This document shows positions 15,839 through 25,399 of a stretch of DNA of 64,000 nt, piece after piece (the stretch's first letter is position 1; every line of letters begins with the position of its first letter). The position numbers and the translations under genes are program-made. The DNA lies in contig JAFUXA010000011.1 of the NCBI GenBank assembly GCA_017470985.1, positions 62,001 through 126,000 of the forward strand, read 5' to 3'. The DNA comes from Lachnospiraceae bacterium (lineage in GTDB: Bacteria > Bacillota > Clostridia > Lachnospirales > Lachnospiraceae). The notes beneath the pieces were generated by a model, which saw only the letters and a list, made by a program, of their open reading frames with translations, was not told the DNA's origin and made no database searches.

Positions 15839-18385
15839 ATGGCAGTTCAGTTGAATTTCAGGGAAAAAGGAATACCCAAACATGTAAAAATTAGAATAGA
15901 AATATTGCTGGCAATTTTTGTTCTGGCAATGATAGTATTTCAGATTGTATTAAATAGAGGGAAATCTACCGTTGCTGTAAAAATGGATGATGCTACTTTG
16001 CCGGTGGTGGAGGTAGGAGCCTTTGGAAAGACTGTGGCGGAACTTCACGGATACACCTCTGAGATGGATGCCTGCTACATGCGTGATGCCATCGTACCGT
16101 TGGATAGCGAGAGAAATATGAATCTGCAAATAGATACCTATGGATATGAGGTTGACTCTGTATCTTATGAGATTAGAAGTTTGAATACAGAGAGAAAAAT
16201 TGCAGACACACAGCTTGATAATTTAGATTTGTCCAAGGATGAGATTCGCACCCAAATAATGGTGGAGAATCTGGTGGATGCAGATGAGGAATATTTATTT
16301 ATTTTGAAGCTTCATGGCCAGGATCAGGATATATATTATTATGTCCGTGTGCTTTATCCGCAGGATCTGCATATTAAGGAATGTCTGGATTTTGCAGATG
16401 ATTTCAGAAGCAAGGCTATGAGCCCTCAATATGAAGAGCTGGCTTCCTTTGTGGAGACATCGGATTATGTAGACAAGGATACTCTGGCGGATGTAACTAT
16501 TCGCTCAAGCATAGATCAGATTGGTTGGAAGAATTTCAAGGGTCAGGTGGTGGCCGATCCTGTTGTTGAGATAACTGATGTAAATGATTCCTACATCTCG
16601 GTGGTATACAACTACCAGATGCAGGATGAAAGCATGAATTACTACAATGTGGCAGAATATTTCAAATTAAGATATACAGCTGAGCAGATATATCTGTTGG
16701 ATTATAAGCGTACCATGAATCAGATTCTCACAACCGGCAACGTGGAAGTGGCCAACAACATATTGACCTTGGGAGTTGTATCAGGTGACTTGGAATATCT
16801 GTCAAATGAAACAGGAAATGTGGTTAGTTTTGTTCAGGCAGGAGAGCTTTTTGAATATGATCAGAATGCCAGAAAGCTGACCAAGGTATATGGATTTATC
16901 AATACACCTACAGATGTTAGAGAGCGATATAATCAGCATAATGTGAGAATATTGAATATTGATGAAAATGGAAATATGGATTTCGTGGTATACGGCTATA
17001 TGAACCGAGGAAATCATGAGGGACAATGTGGTATTAACCTGTATCATTATGATGCTGCTGAGAGTAAGGCCGTTGAGCAGGTGTTTATCAGTACCTCTCA
17101 TCCATATCAGATTCTCAATGCCAACTTTAGTGATTTGTTATATGAGAATGTGAAGGGTGACTTCTATATAATGTATGGTGGTACTCTTGCCAAGGTTGGA
17201 ATGGATAAGCTCAATACAGAGGAGCTGGTTACCAATCTGAAGTCGGATCAGTATGCAGTATCTCAATCAGGACAGTATGTGGCCTGGGTTGAAGCCGAGG
17301 GAATGGCAGAAGAGATATATGTAATGAATCTAGAGACCGAGGAGATTCGAACCATAGAGGCGCCTGGTGGAACATTGATTAAGCCATTGGCATTTATGAC
17401 AGAAGATCTGGTATATGGAGTGGCTAATAAGAGTGATATAAGAAATGATGCTGCAGGTTCAGTGATTTATGCTATGGCCAATATCAAGATTGTAAGTACA
17501 GTATCTGACTTTGAGGTGTTAAAGGATTATCAGGAAAATGGTTTCTATGTAACAGAGGTTACCAAGGATGGATACACTCTATATCTGGATAGAGTGACTT
17601 TGCAGGGTAATGATTATATGGCAGCTGAGCAGGATACTATCAAGGATAGTGCCGGTTTGCAGAATAAGATGATAGATATTGTCACCAAGGCTGATGCGGA
17701 CAAGGGACAGATTACTTCTCTTGTAATGTCTGAGTTGCCTGAGGACAAGACCATAACTTCTGTATCAGGGGCTACCAGCAATTTAGCCAAGGCATCGGGA
17801 GCCAAGGACCTGACTATTGTGCCAAGTAGTACACAGGAGACCTACTTCGTATATGTGGGAAATGAGATTGTGCTTACCACACAGAATTTAACCAAGGCAA
17901 TTGCCCGGGCTGATCAGGAAATGGCAATTGTAATTGATAATCAGCAGAACTATATCTGGAAGCGAGGCAAGGCGGTATATGTAAATGCCTTTCAGGATGT
18001 GGAAGTTGGAAGTATGGATGCCAGCTCAGATACTTCCGCTGGTGCAATTAGTGCAATGTTGTCACGAGAGAAGGTTAATATAGAAGTTCATTCTCTTCTT
18101 GGACAGGGAGAGACGCCAATGGCAATCCTTCAGGAGAATTTAGAGGATGTTGTGGTACTTGATCTGACAGGATGTACATTGAATGAAGTACTATATTATG
18201 TTAATTCAGGCGTTCCGGTATATGCCAGAACCGGAGATAATAGTGCTGTTTTGATAATTGGATATGATGCTGCCAATATTATTTATTACAAATCAGATAC
18301 AGATACATATGCCAAGATGTCTACAGATGAAGCAACCAAAACATTTGAGGCTGCGGGAAGTGTGTATATTTCATATGTAAAGTGA
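15839..18385 (+). CDS. Large membrane-anchored protein with a degenerate C39-peptidase-like C-terminal domain
   Basis: 848 aa from the ATG at 15839, which has AGGAGAACAC in front; an ATG at 15818 would add seven residues but has no ribosome binding site. One membrane helix (residues about 18-38) leaves nearly the whole protein outside the cell. The middle (about 330-600) has repeated short strands such as YLSNETG, NLYHYDAAESK, VAWVEAEG and IYVMNLETEEI, reminiscent of a beta-propeller. The last 130 residues resemble the C39-like papain fold (LNEVLYYVNSGVPVYAR, then AVLIIGYDAANIIYYKSDT), but Ser802 sits where the catalytic His is expected and no Cys is visible at the nucleophile position. Function unknown. 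Shares its upstream region with the LTA-synthase-like gene. Confidence 0.62.
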   Translation: MAVQLNFREKGIPKHVKIRIEILLAIFVLAMIVFQIVLNRGKSTVAVKMDDATLPVVEVGAFGKTVAELHGYTSEMDACYMRDAIVPLDSERNMNLQIDTYGYEVDSVSYEIRSLNTERKIADTQLDNLDLSKDEIRTQIMVENLVDADEEYLFILKLHGQDQDIYYYVRVLYPQDLHIKECLDFADDFRSKAMSPQYEELASFVETSDYVDKDTLADVTIRSSIDQIGWKNFKGQVVADPVVEITDVNDSYISVVYNYQMQDESMNYYNVAEYFKLRYTAEQIYLLDYKRTMNQILTTGNVEVANNILTLGVVSGDLEYLSNETGNVVSFVQAGELFEYDQNARKLTKVYGFINTPTDVRERYNQHNVRILNIDENGNMDFVVYGYMNRGNHEGQCGINLYHYDAAESKAVEQVFISTSHPYQILNANFSDLLYENVKGDFYIMYGGTLAKVGMDKLNTEELVTNLKSDQYAVSQSGQYVAWVEAEGMAEEIYVMNLETEEIRTIEAPGGTLIKPLAFMTEDLVYGVANKSDIRNDAAGSVIYAMANIKIVSTVSDFEVLKDYQENGFYVTEVTKDGYTLYLDRVTLQGNDYMAAEQDTIKDSAGLQNKMIDIVTKADADKGQITSLVMSELPEDKTITSVSGATSNLAKASGAKDLTIVPSSTQETYFVYVGNEIVLTTQNLTKAIARADQEMAIVIDNQQNYIWKRGKAVYVNAFQDVEVGSMDASSDTSAGAISAMLSREKVNIEVHSLLGQGETPMAILQENLEDVVVLDLTGCTLNEVLYYVNSGVPVYARTGDNSAVLIIGYDAANIIYYKSDTDTYAKMSTDEATKTFEAAGSVYISYVK

Positions 18386-18415
18386 TAACTTGACAAAATA
18401 AAATAAAGAACATAA

Positions 18416-18453
18416 AATGAGTGTACTAGGTGTGATAGTACACTCATTTTTTT
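18416..18453 (+). terminator. Rho-independent terminator
   Basis: A perfect 13-bp stem AATGAGTGTACTA/TAGTACACTCATT with a 7-base loop, running into TTTTTTT. It ends the gene at 15839-18385. Confidence 0.9.
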
Positions 18454-18458
18454 CATTG

Positions 18459-18478
18459 TGAAAATGTTAGTATTTTCA
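18459..18478 (+). promoter_or_regulatory. Candidate operator of the GntR regulator
   Basis: Perfect inverted repeat TGAAAAT-6-ATTTTCA, about 40 bases before the start of the GntR gene. YtrA-type GntR repressors commonly bind an inverted repeat in their own promoter, so autoregulation is plausible. Confidence 0.45.
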
Positions 18479-18519
18479 TATTAGAAGATAGAGCGTTGAA
18501 TAGAAAGTGGAGGAAAGAT

Positions 18520-18873
18520 ATGGTGTGGATTGATGTAAATGACTCAACTCCAATTTATGAGCAGATAGTCAATCAATTTAAAAACCTGATAGCCAGTGGT
18601 GTCTTAACTACAGATGAGAAGATACCTTCTGTTAGAAATATGGCTATGGAATTATCCATTAATCCCAACACAATTCAAAAGGCCTATGCTGAACTTGAGA
18701 GACAAGGATATATTTACACAGTAAAGGGAAGAGGCAATTTTGTAAGTCAGGCAGAGAAACTTGCAAAGCTCAAGACGCAGGAAGTCTTAGAACATCTTGA
18801 GTCGGTGGCTCAGGAGGCTGAGAAGTCGGGGATGGAAATTAAGCAATTGATTGATTATTTGGAATCTAGATAG
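18520..18873 (+). CDS. GntR-family (YtrA subfamily) transcriptional regulator
   Basis: 117 aa from the ATG at 18520, with GGAGG at 18509-18513; a TTG at 18496 is a weaker option. Winged helix-turn-helix with the family's signature TPIYEQIVNQFKNLIASG, PSVRNMAMELSINPNTIQKAY and ELERQGYIYTVKGRGNFV. The short helical tail (about 75-117) lacks a ligand-binding domain, which defines the YtrA subfamily. Such regulators usually repress the ABC transporter operon that follows; here the ATPase gene starts 24 bases downstream. Confidence 0.92.
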   Translation: MVWIDVNDSTPIYEQIVNQFKNLIASGVLTTDEKIPSVRNMAMELSINPNTIQKAYAELERQGYIYTVKGRGNFVSQAEKLAKLKTQEVLEHLESVAQEAEKSGMEIKQLIDYLESR

Positions 18874-18897
18874 GACGATGGTCAAAAGGAGACGGAT

Positions 18898-19803
18898 ATG
18901 ATTGAGATAAAGGGAGTAAGTAAGAAGTTTGACAAGTACCTGGCTATAGATAATATTTCCATAAATATTGTGGAAGGTATTGTTTTTGGTTTGCTGGGAA
19001 CCAATGGTGCAGGTAAATCAACCATGCTTCGCATGATGTCTGGAGTATATAAACCTACTAAGGGCAATATTATTATTGATGGACAGGATGTGTATGATAA
19101 TCCGGAGGCCAAGAAGTTATTGTTCTTCGTGCCGGATGAGCCATATTATATTCAGGGCGGAACGCCTGGGGATATGGCCAATTACTACATGACCGTATAT
19201 GAGAATTTTGACAAGGAGTATTTCTTCCAGATGCTGGAGAAATTTGGCCTGGATAGCAAGCGACCTATGAAGACATTTTCCAAAGGAATGAAACGGCAGC
19301 TATCTATCCTTCTTGGCCTGGCGGCCAAGACCAAATACCTCTTGTGCGATGAAACCTTTGACGGATTGGATCCTGTTATGAGACAGGCAGTGAAGACATT
19401 ATTTGCTGCAGAACTCAGTGAGAGAGATTTCACTCCGATTATAGCTTCACATAATCTGAGAGAACTGGAGGATATATGTGATAACGTAGGCCTGCTGCAC
19501 AAAGGTAACATAGTTATGTCTCAGGAAATGGATATGCTGAAGTGTAATCTGCATAAATTGCAGGTGGTTTTGAAAAATGAGGCTGATGAGGAGAGGCTGT
19601 ATAAAACCTTTGACGTGGTGGCAGGAGAGAAACATGGTTCTCTCATAACTCTGACTATAAATGGTAATAGAAGTTGCATAGAGAGGTTGATTGCGGATTA
19701 TGATACTGTCTATGCAGAGGTTTTGCCGATTTCCTTGGAGGAGATATTTATCAGCGAAGCAAAGGGGGTAGGATACGATGTCAAAAAGCTCATTTTGGAT
19801 TAA
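18898..19803 (+). CDS. ABC transporter ATP-binding protein (YtrB-like)
   Basis: 301 aa. Walker A GTNGAGKST at residues 34-42, signature-like FSKGMKRQ at 127-134, Walker B LLCDE at 148-152 and an ASHNLREL switch region. The last 90 residues are the usual extension of exporter-type ATPases. GGAGACGG precedes the ATG. Overlaps the permease gene by 26 bases. The substrate is unknown; in related operons the transporter is induced by cell-wall antibiotics or linked to envelope stress. Confidence 0.93.
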   Translation: MIEIKGVSKKFDKYLAIDNISINIVEGIVFGLLGTNGAGKSTMLRMMSGVYKPTKGNIIIDGQDVYDNPEAKKLLFFVPDEPYYIQGGTPGDMANYYMTVYENFDKEYFFQMLEKFGLDSKRPMKTFSKGMKRQLSILLGLAAKTKYLLCDETFDGLDPVMRQAVKTLFAAELSERDFTPIIASHNLRELEDICDNVGLLHKGNIVMSQEMDMLKCNLHKLQVVLKNEADEERLYKTFDVVAGEKHGSLITLTINGNRSCIERLIADYDTVYAEVLPISLEEIFISEAKGVGYDVKKLILD

Positions 19804-21901
19804 TGAAAGATGGAATTTTAAAACCAGACATGCTTCTATTATATTGAATTTCATGGTGTGGTTTGTGCTGTTGACTGTTGTTACACTTGTTTCGCAGATT
19901 TTGCTAAAAGATGCCAAGACTTATAATATGGCTGAGTACAGTGCTCAGGTTATATATGGGCAGACAATTCTGGCTGTCATAGTGAATCTGGTTATTGCTG
20001 TGGGTATGGCCATAGAAGCCTTTGGATGGATGAATAATATATCTCAGGTTGATATGTATAAGTCGGTTCCGGTAAAGGAAAGTGCAAGATTTGCATATAT
20101 TAATTTGAATTCCTTCATAATATATGTAGGTGGATTTCTTGTTAATCTGCTGCTGGAGATAGTACTTCTTGCTGTCAATAATTCCATGCGAGGCAATGTG
20201 TGTATATATTTGTTCTATCTTCTGGCAATAAGTGTTGCATCATTTGTATCATCTTATGCAATATCACTTATTGCAGTATTCCTTACAGGAAATGGTGTTC
20301 TGGCCTTTATGGGAGGCATGTTTCTGAATCTGGTTGAGATGATACTTCTGCTGATGTGGAATCTTGCTAAAATGTTATTTTATAGCGGATATGATGTATC
20401 AGATTTGGTGACTGAGAACTATATAGGATTATTTACTCCTGTTTGTATGGCAGCTAACAGTATTGGTCATTTGTCAGAAGAGAGAATGGTTGGTTACTTA
20501 AAAGCTACATTTACAACGAGAATGATATGGGTAGATTTACTGATAATATTAATCCAGGCAGTTGTATACATGGCTTTGGCCTATGGTTTATACAAGAGAA
20601 GATATGCAAATGTGGCAGGACGCAGAATAGTATTTGAAATGGCAAAACCGGTTATTGAGATTGCTATTCTGACAGTTGCAGGGTTCGCTGCTGGAATTAT
20701 GATGGAAATACTTAATGGCCGACAGGTGGCTATAATAGTAATTATTATTACAGTTGTGATTATACATGTGATTTTGCTAATGATAATGGATTCCAAGATA
20801 CATTTTGATGTAAAAGGAATTGTTTCTCTTGTACTGGGAGCGGGATTGGCTGTATTACTGTTCGTATATCCGGCATATGATTTGGGCGGATTTAAATCTT
20901 ATGTGCCGGATGTCTCTGAAATAGAGGGATACAGCGTGATTTTTAATTATGATTCCAGCGAATCATACTATAATCTGGCAGATGATCACATAGAAGATGT
21001 ACAATCAGAAGTATATCTGCTGGATGATGTGGTTGTTACTGATAAAGAGACCATAAAAGCATTTACCGATATAGTATCAGAAGCTGTCAAAAATGATGAC
21101 GGTAAAGATAATCTATACGAGAACTTAAGGGTGAAGTATCATCTGAAAAATGGAAGAACGAAGTATAGAGAATATCATATAAGTGAGGCGTTGTATGAGA
21201 AAGCCTTTAAAGTGACATATGATAATATGCAATACAGACAAGGTATAAATGCCTTGGAGTATAACCGTAATATTGTTGAAAAGTTTGCAAATGAAGACGG
21301 TGTGTCATGGAACTCAGCAATAGGTTATTATTCTATAAAGAAGGCTGGTAAGCATGAGACTTATGAAAAGGAAGTCTATGAGAAATTATATGAAGCCCTA
21401 AGTGCGGATATGATGGATAGAAGTGCCGAGCAGGTGTTGACAACTGTACCATTGGGCAGAATAGATTTGAATATGAATATTAATGAGGGGCCTTATAGAG
21501 GCAATTATGTATATGTATCACAACCTATTTACTCCTTTGATAAGCGTACAATGGCCATAATAGCTGATTTGCATTGGGATGAGATGCCTGAACCGGATTA
21601 CAGTCAAATAACCAGGATTGACATAGATAAAACTCATTTTTATATGGAAGATGACGATGAATATTCTGACCAGCTTGATAGTGTGGTATTTGATGATCCT
21701 GAAGATATCAAAAAGATTGTTGAGGCTGCCTACAGTGATGAGGTAAATCTCGATGAAAATAGTAGTTTTTATCTGGATTATAATTATACAGGGACTATTG
21801 TAACAGGTGAAAATGGTGGCCTATATACAGGCATTTACTTTGGAAGAGATAATGTACCCCAGATTGTGCTGGATGCTTTCAATAAATCTTCAAAGCAGTA
21901 G
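19778..21901 (+). CDS. ABC transporter permease with large C-terminal extracytoplasmic domain (DUF6449-like)
   Basis: 707 aa. Residues 15-365 contain about eight to ten hydrophobic helices of an ABC-2-type permease. From about residue 375 the protein is soluble, acidic and Tyr-rich (YNLADDHIEDVQSEVYL and similar) and should lie outside the membrane after the last helix; this arrangement matches the DUF6449-bearing permeases of Clostridia, though I assign that name from memory of the architecture. It forms one transporter with the upstream ATPase. A perfect terminator follows. Confidence 0.8.
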   Translation: MSKSSFWINERWNFKTRHASIILNFMVWFVLLTVVTLVSQILLKDAKTYNMAEYSAQVIYGQTILAVIVNLVIAVGMAIEAFGWMNNISQVDMYKSVPVKESARFAYINLNSFIIYVGGFLVNLLLEIVLLAVNNSMRGNVCIYLFYLLAISVASFVSSYAISLIAVFLTGNGVLAFMGGMFLNLVEMILLLMWNLAKMLFYSGYDVSDLVTENYIGLFTPVCMAANSIGHLSEERMVGYLKATFTTRMIWVDLLIILIQAVVYMALAYGLYKRRYANVAGRRIVFEMAKPVIEIAILTVAGFAAGIMMEILNGRQVAIIVIIITVVIIHVILLMIMDSKIHFDVKGIVSLVLGAGLAVLLFVYPAYDLGGFKSYVPDVSEIEGYSVIFNYDSSESYYNLADDHIEDVQSEVYLLDDVVVTDKETIKAFTDIVSEAVKNDDGKDNLYENLRVKYHLKNGRTKYREYHISEALYEKAFKVTYDNMQYRQGINALEYNRNIVEKFANEDGVSWNSAIGYYSIKKAGKHETYEKEVYEKLYEALSADMMDRSAEQVLTTVPLGRIDLNMNINEGPYRGNYVYVSQPIYSFDKRTMAIIADLHWDEMPEPDYSQITRIDIDKTHFYMEDDDEYSDQLDSVVFDDPEDIKKIVEAAYSDEVNLDENSSFYLDYNYTGTIVTGENGGLYTGIYFGRDNVPQIVLDAFNKSSKQ

Positions 21902-21925
21902 ATTATAAGTATTTATTTTAATAAG

Positions 21926-21961
21926 AAAAGGAGACTTATCAATTGAGATAAGTCTCCTTTT
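21926..21961. terminator. Bidirectional terminator between the permease and prs
   Basis: A perfect 15-bp stem AAAAGGAGACTTATC/GATAAGTCTCCTTTT with a 6-base loop. A and T tracts flank both sides, so it can end both converging transcripts. Confidence 0.9.
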
Positions 21962-21996
21962 GTAATATGGAAAAATGGCTTTTCACACTTATTAAT

Positions 21997-23178
21997 TTAG
22001 TATTCGCCGTTCTTGTACTTTGTGACAATCTTCTGAATTCTGTCATATGGATTCAGAAGTTCGCTGATTGAAGCGTCATGATTCAAAGTATCAATAATAT
22101 AGGCGATATACTTACTCATATCACAGCTTATATAGTAGTCTCTAGAGAGAAGCTCAGGAGTCTGGTATACAAGATTTGTTGTAACAACCTTGTAGAGGAT
22201 GCCTTCCTCAACAGCTTTATCGAAGCTTGCCAAACCATTTGTGAACAAACCAAATGTACATACAGCAAAGATTCTGTTAGCTTTGCGCTTCTTTAATTCT
22301 CTAGCAACATCAATCATGCTTTCACCTGAAGAAATCATATCATCAACAATGATTACATCCTTGCCTTCTACAGAAGAACCCAGGAATTCATGAGCTACGA
22401 TTGGATTTCTACCATCTACAATCTGGCTGTAGTCACGTCTCTTGTAGAACATACCCATGTCTACTCCAAGTACACCTGCCATATATACGGCACGACCTGT
22501 ACCACCTTCGTCCGGGCTGATTATCATTAAGTGATCATTGTCAATCTTTAAGTCTTTTACATTCTTTAAAATGTTCTTGATAAACTGGTATGCAGGCTGA
22601 ACTGTCTCAAATCCGTTTAATGGAATGGCATTCTGTACACGAGGGTCATGAGCATCAAATGTAATAATGTTATCTACTCCCATGTTGATTAATTCCTGCA
22701 ATGCAATTGCGCAGTCAAGAGATTCTCTTGAAGAGCGCTTGTGCTGACGGCTCTCATATAGGAATGGCATAATAACAGTTATTCTCTTGGCCTTTCCTTC
22801 GATGGCTGCAATAATTCTCTTGAGATCTGAGTAATGATCATCTGGAGACATATGATTGATCTGACCAGCCATTTTGTATGTGAGGCTGTAGTTTGTTACA
22901 TCTACAATAAGGAATACATCCAGTCCACGAACAGACTGTAAAATTGTACCCTTTGCCTCTCCTGAACCGAATCTAGGAATAGCAGTGTCAACGATGTAAG
23001 AGTCACTTCTATATGCAGCAAGAGTAATGCTGTCCAAATGAGCTGCCTCTCTGTCGTTTCTCCACTTAACAAGATAGCTGTTTACCTTGCCGCCGAGTTC
23101 TTTACAACTTTCAAGCGGAATGACACCAAGTCTTCCTACAGGAACGCTGTTTGTTAGCATGATTTCTTCGTTTGCCAT
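21997..23178 (-). CDS. prs: Ribose-phosphate pyrophosphokinase (long form)
   Basis: Makes PRPP from ribose 5-phosphate and ATP for nucleotide, His and Trp synthesis. The PRPP-binding loop VIIVDDMISSGESM and the ATP-loop-like RQHKRSSRES region are present. At 393 aa it is about 75 residues longer than classical Prs; the extra length is mainly an N-terminal extension and internal insertions, a form common in Lachnospiraceae. The FDAHDP segment corresponds to the usual LDLHAGQ region. It lies 33 bases downstream of the helicase-loader gene and is probably its operon partner. Confidence 0.9.
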   Translation of the reverse strand: MANEEIMLTNSVPVGRLGVIPLESCKELGGKVNSYLVKWRNDREAAHLDSITLAAYRSDSYIVDTAIPRFGSGEAKGTILQSVRGLDVFLIVDVTNYSLTYKMAGQINHMSPDDHYSDLKRIIAAIEGKAKRITVIMPFLYESRQHKRSSRESLDCAIALQELINMGVDNIITFDAHDPRVQNAIPLNGFETVQPAYQFIKNILKNVKDLKIDNDHLMIISPDEGGTGRAVYMAGVLGVDMGMFYKRRDYSQIVDGRNPIVAHEFLGSSVEGKDVIIVDDMISSGESMIDVARELKKRKANRIFAVCTFGLFTNGLASFDKAVEEGILYKVVTTNLVYQTPELLSRDYYISCDMSKYIAYIIDTLNHDASISELLNPYDRIQKIVTKYKNGEY

Positions 23179-23211
23179 GATGAATTGTTTTCTCCTTTTT
23201 TGGTGTGTTTA

Positions 23212-24186
23212 TTATACTTTCTTTAAGCGAATATCATCGCCAAATAAGTCAATTAATGAATAGTTGCTTGCGATTCTTGAAACAACTCGCTCAGTATATT
23301 GGTCTCTAATATCTTTATAGCTTAAGTTTGTAGATATCACAGTTGATTTGTTATAAATCAATCGATTATTAATGCATTTATATAACTGAGCTACGGTGTA
23401 AGAGTTGGCAAATTCTGTGCCCAAATCATCTATAATAAGTAAATCACATTCGAATATTTTGTTTCTGGTATCAGCAGATTCTCTATCTCGACCGAATTGA
23501 GATTTCTCAAAAACCTCAAATAATTGATCTGCTGTGAAGTAAATTACAGAGAAACCCTGGTCTAAAAGTTCTTTGGCTACGCAATTGGATAGGAAGGTCT
23601 TGCCTACACCCGTAGTCCCCTGCAATAATAGATTACCACCTTCATTTGCAAAATTATGCACAAAATCCCTACATTTATCGTAGGCTATCTTGGCAGATTC
23701 AAATGGTGTTAGACCAGTTTTGGGATTTGTGGATTTATTATCATAGTATTCAAAGGAAAAAGTATTGAAGTTTTCCTTTTCCAAAATATCTCCTAAATGA
23801 GATTGAGAATATACCATATTGATAATTTTCTGTTTGAAGCAATGACATTTTTCATTATTAATGAAGCCTGTGTCTTTGCAGTCAGGACAGTCATATACTT
23901 CCTCCAGATAATTAGAGGGATACCCTGCCTCACGAATAAGTCGCATACGCTTGGTCTTGATTTCCTCAAGCTGTGTGTGCAGAGTGTCAGTGTCCTTAGA
24001 ATCTGATTCCAGATTTGCAATTACGGATTGAACAGAAAGCGAAGCGGCCTGCTCATCCAAATCATGTAATTCTGGAATATGTTCATATAATTCGCGCTGT
24101 CTGTCCAATGCGCGTTGTCTGTTTTCAAATTGCTTTATCTCGTATTCATGTATTAAAGCATCATATTGAGAATTTGATAATGCCAT
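23212..24186 (-). CDS. DnaC/DnaI-like helicase loader ATPase
   Basis: 324 aa. AAA+ ATPase with Walker A GTTGVGKT at residues 190-197, Walker B LLIIDDLGTE and an ISTNLS sensor 1 segment. The N-terminal 120 residues are helical with a zinc-binding-like set of cysteines (CPDC at 100-103 and CHC at 114-116), as in DnaI. Loads the replicative helicase at origins or during restart. It is preceded by a DnaD-like gene, the usual Clostridial pair, and followed by prs. IstB-type transposition helpers share the ATPase, but no transposase is present, so the replication role is favoured. Confidence 0.88.
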   Translation of the reverse strand: MALSNSQYDALIHEYEIKQFENRQRALDRQRELYEHIPELHDLDEQAASLSVQSVIANLESDSKDTDTLHTQLEEIKTKRMRLIREAGYPSNYLEEVYDCPDCKDTGFINNEKCHCFKQKIINMVYSQSHLGDILEKENFNTFSFEYYDNKSTNPKTGLTPFESAKIAYDKCRDFVHNFANEGGNLLLQGTTGVGKTFLSNCVAKELLDQGFSVIYFTADQLFEVFEKSQFGRDRESADTRNKIFECDLLIIDDLGTEFANSYTVAQLYKCINNRLIYNKSTVISTNLSYKDIRDQYTERVVSRIASNYSLIDLFGDDIRLKKV

Positions 24187-24204
24187 ATTTCTTCCCTTTT
24201 ATTA

Positions 24205-25290
24205 TTAATTCTTTGCTCGCATTCTGCGCTCTAAATCTTCATAGAATTCATCAGAGTATTCTCTCTGCTCGAAATTATGAAATCTGCTGTTTGTTACCTT
24301 GGCTTTGTTGCCAGAGGAATTAGCAGCTTTCTGGCTGGCAACGGTCTGCTCGTGAGCCTCATCAAGACGAGAGATGTCTTCCAAATGATGTATGCCATTA
24401 TCATGCCATTTTGACAGGATTGAATCTGCATATTTGAAACTGGCTTTTCCTGTGCTTTGAATAGTGCGTCCGCAAGCTTCGTTGATTATATCCAGGGTAA
24501 AACCGTAGGTGCTGACCCATTTATCAATATAAGCAACCTCGGATTTTACAAGGCTACGACCTTGTATTCCCATGGCTTTCATAACTGAGTAGTGGCTTTG
24601 GCAGTGAATATTGGTTGTCTGCTTAGCTTTCTCTACAGTATCAATGCCTTCTTCGATCCAGTTAAGGGCAACCTTGTTCATGTAATATATGCTGCAATGG
24701 CCTTTTTCTACACAATATTCAACCAGGTATTCGATTAAATCAGCTGAGAAATGTAATTCCTCATACCATAAATAGATTGTGTTGATTTCATTTAATCCCA
24801 GAGGGTGACCCATATATCTCTCAGAGATAAATAGGATTTCAGAGCCCTCCTCGGTTTCTTTGAAACGGGCCATGCCATCTAAATCCATGCCTTGAGTTTT
24901 TGGGGCAACCGGTTCTGGAGCGCTGATATTTTCTGTTGCTTCGAAATCTGTTGATTTCAACTGTGTGCTGGAAGTTTGGCGCTCGTCCTCCGGCGAAATG
25001 ACATTAATGCAGCTTATACTGCCAGAATTGTCATACTCCAGGTGGAGCAGATTCTTCTTTTCCCAGTACAGCAGACTTCTGCGAACATCATTTTCTGTGA
25101 GCTCAAGCTTGTCTGCAATCTGTGAAATGCTAATATTGCCATTTCGCTGACTTAAAGCGCGCAATAAATAAAGATATATTTTAACAAATTCTCCGTTTGC
25201 ATTATGCATATATCTATCTATGAAAATGTTTGGTACACAGGTAATAGAACACTCCTGTGAAGTGCAAATTTTAATATCGTTCATTTCCAA
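24205..25290 (-). CDS. DnaD-domain primosome/replication initiation protein
   Basis: 361 aa. The N-terminal part (about 15-95) reads as a winged helix (FIDRYMHNANGEFVKIYLYLL, then ISQIADKLELTENDVRRSLLYW). The C-terminal part (about 165-295) has two DnaD-type helical repeats (LGLNEINTIYLWYEELHFS, then EVAYIDKWVSTYGFTLDII). DnaD/DnaB proteins help load helicase in Firmicutes. The start is either TTG at 25290, 6 bases after AGGAG, or ATG at 25284, 12 bases after it. The first gene of the minus-strand operon with the loader and prs; a DnaA-box cluster lies in its upstream region. Confidence 0.85.
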   Translation of the reverse strand: MEMNDIKICTSQECSITCVPNIFIDRYMHNANGEFVKIYLYLLRALSQRNGNISISQIADKLELTENDVRRSLLYWEKKNLLHLEYDNSGSISCINVISPEDERQTSSTQLKSTDFEATENISAPEPVAPKTQGMDLDGMARFKETEEGSEILFISERYMGHPLGLNEINTIYLWYEELHFSADLIEYLVEYCVEKGHCSIYYMNKVALNWIEEGIDTVEKAKQTTNIHCQSHYSVMKAMGIQGRSLVKSEVAYIDKWVSTYGFTLDIINEACGRTIQSTGKASFKYADSILSKWHDNGIHHLEDISRLDEAHEQTVASQKAANSSGNKAKVTNSRFHNFEQREYSDEFYEDLERRMRAKN

Positions 25291-25316
25291 AAAGCTCTCC
25301 TTTTAGCAAGATGGAT

Positions 25317-25325
25317 TATAGCATA
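25317..25325 (-). promoter_or_regulatory. Extended -10 element for the dnaD-like operon
   Basis: On the minus strand TGCTATAAT, an extended -10, about 30 bases before the DnaD-like start. No clear -35. It lies 75-170 bases downstream of the DnaA-box cluster. Confidence 0.5.
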
Positions 25326-25399
25326 ACCAATCACCTTTGAGAAGAGCAAAGTAATCCACCAAAGCCAGTAAAATCAAGGGGTTTCGAGGGTTGAGGGAT

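Noticed and set aside
23212..24186. IstB-type transposition helper (mobile element)
   Set aside because: No transposase or terminal inverted repeats nearby; the DnaD-like neighbour and zinc-type N terminus fit a replicative helicase loader.
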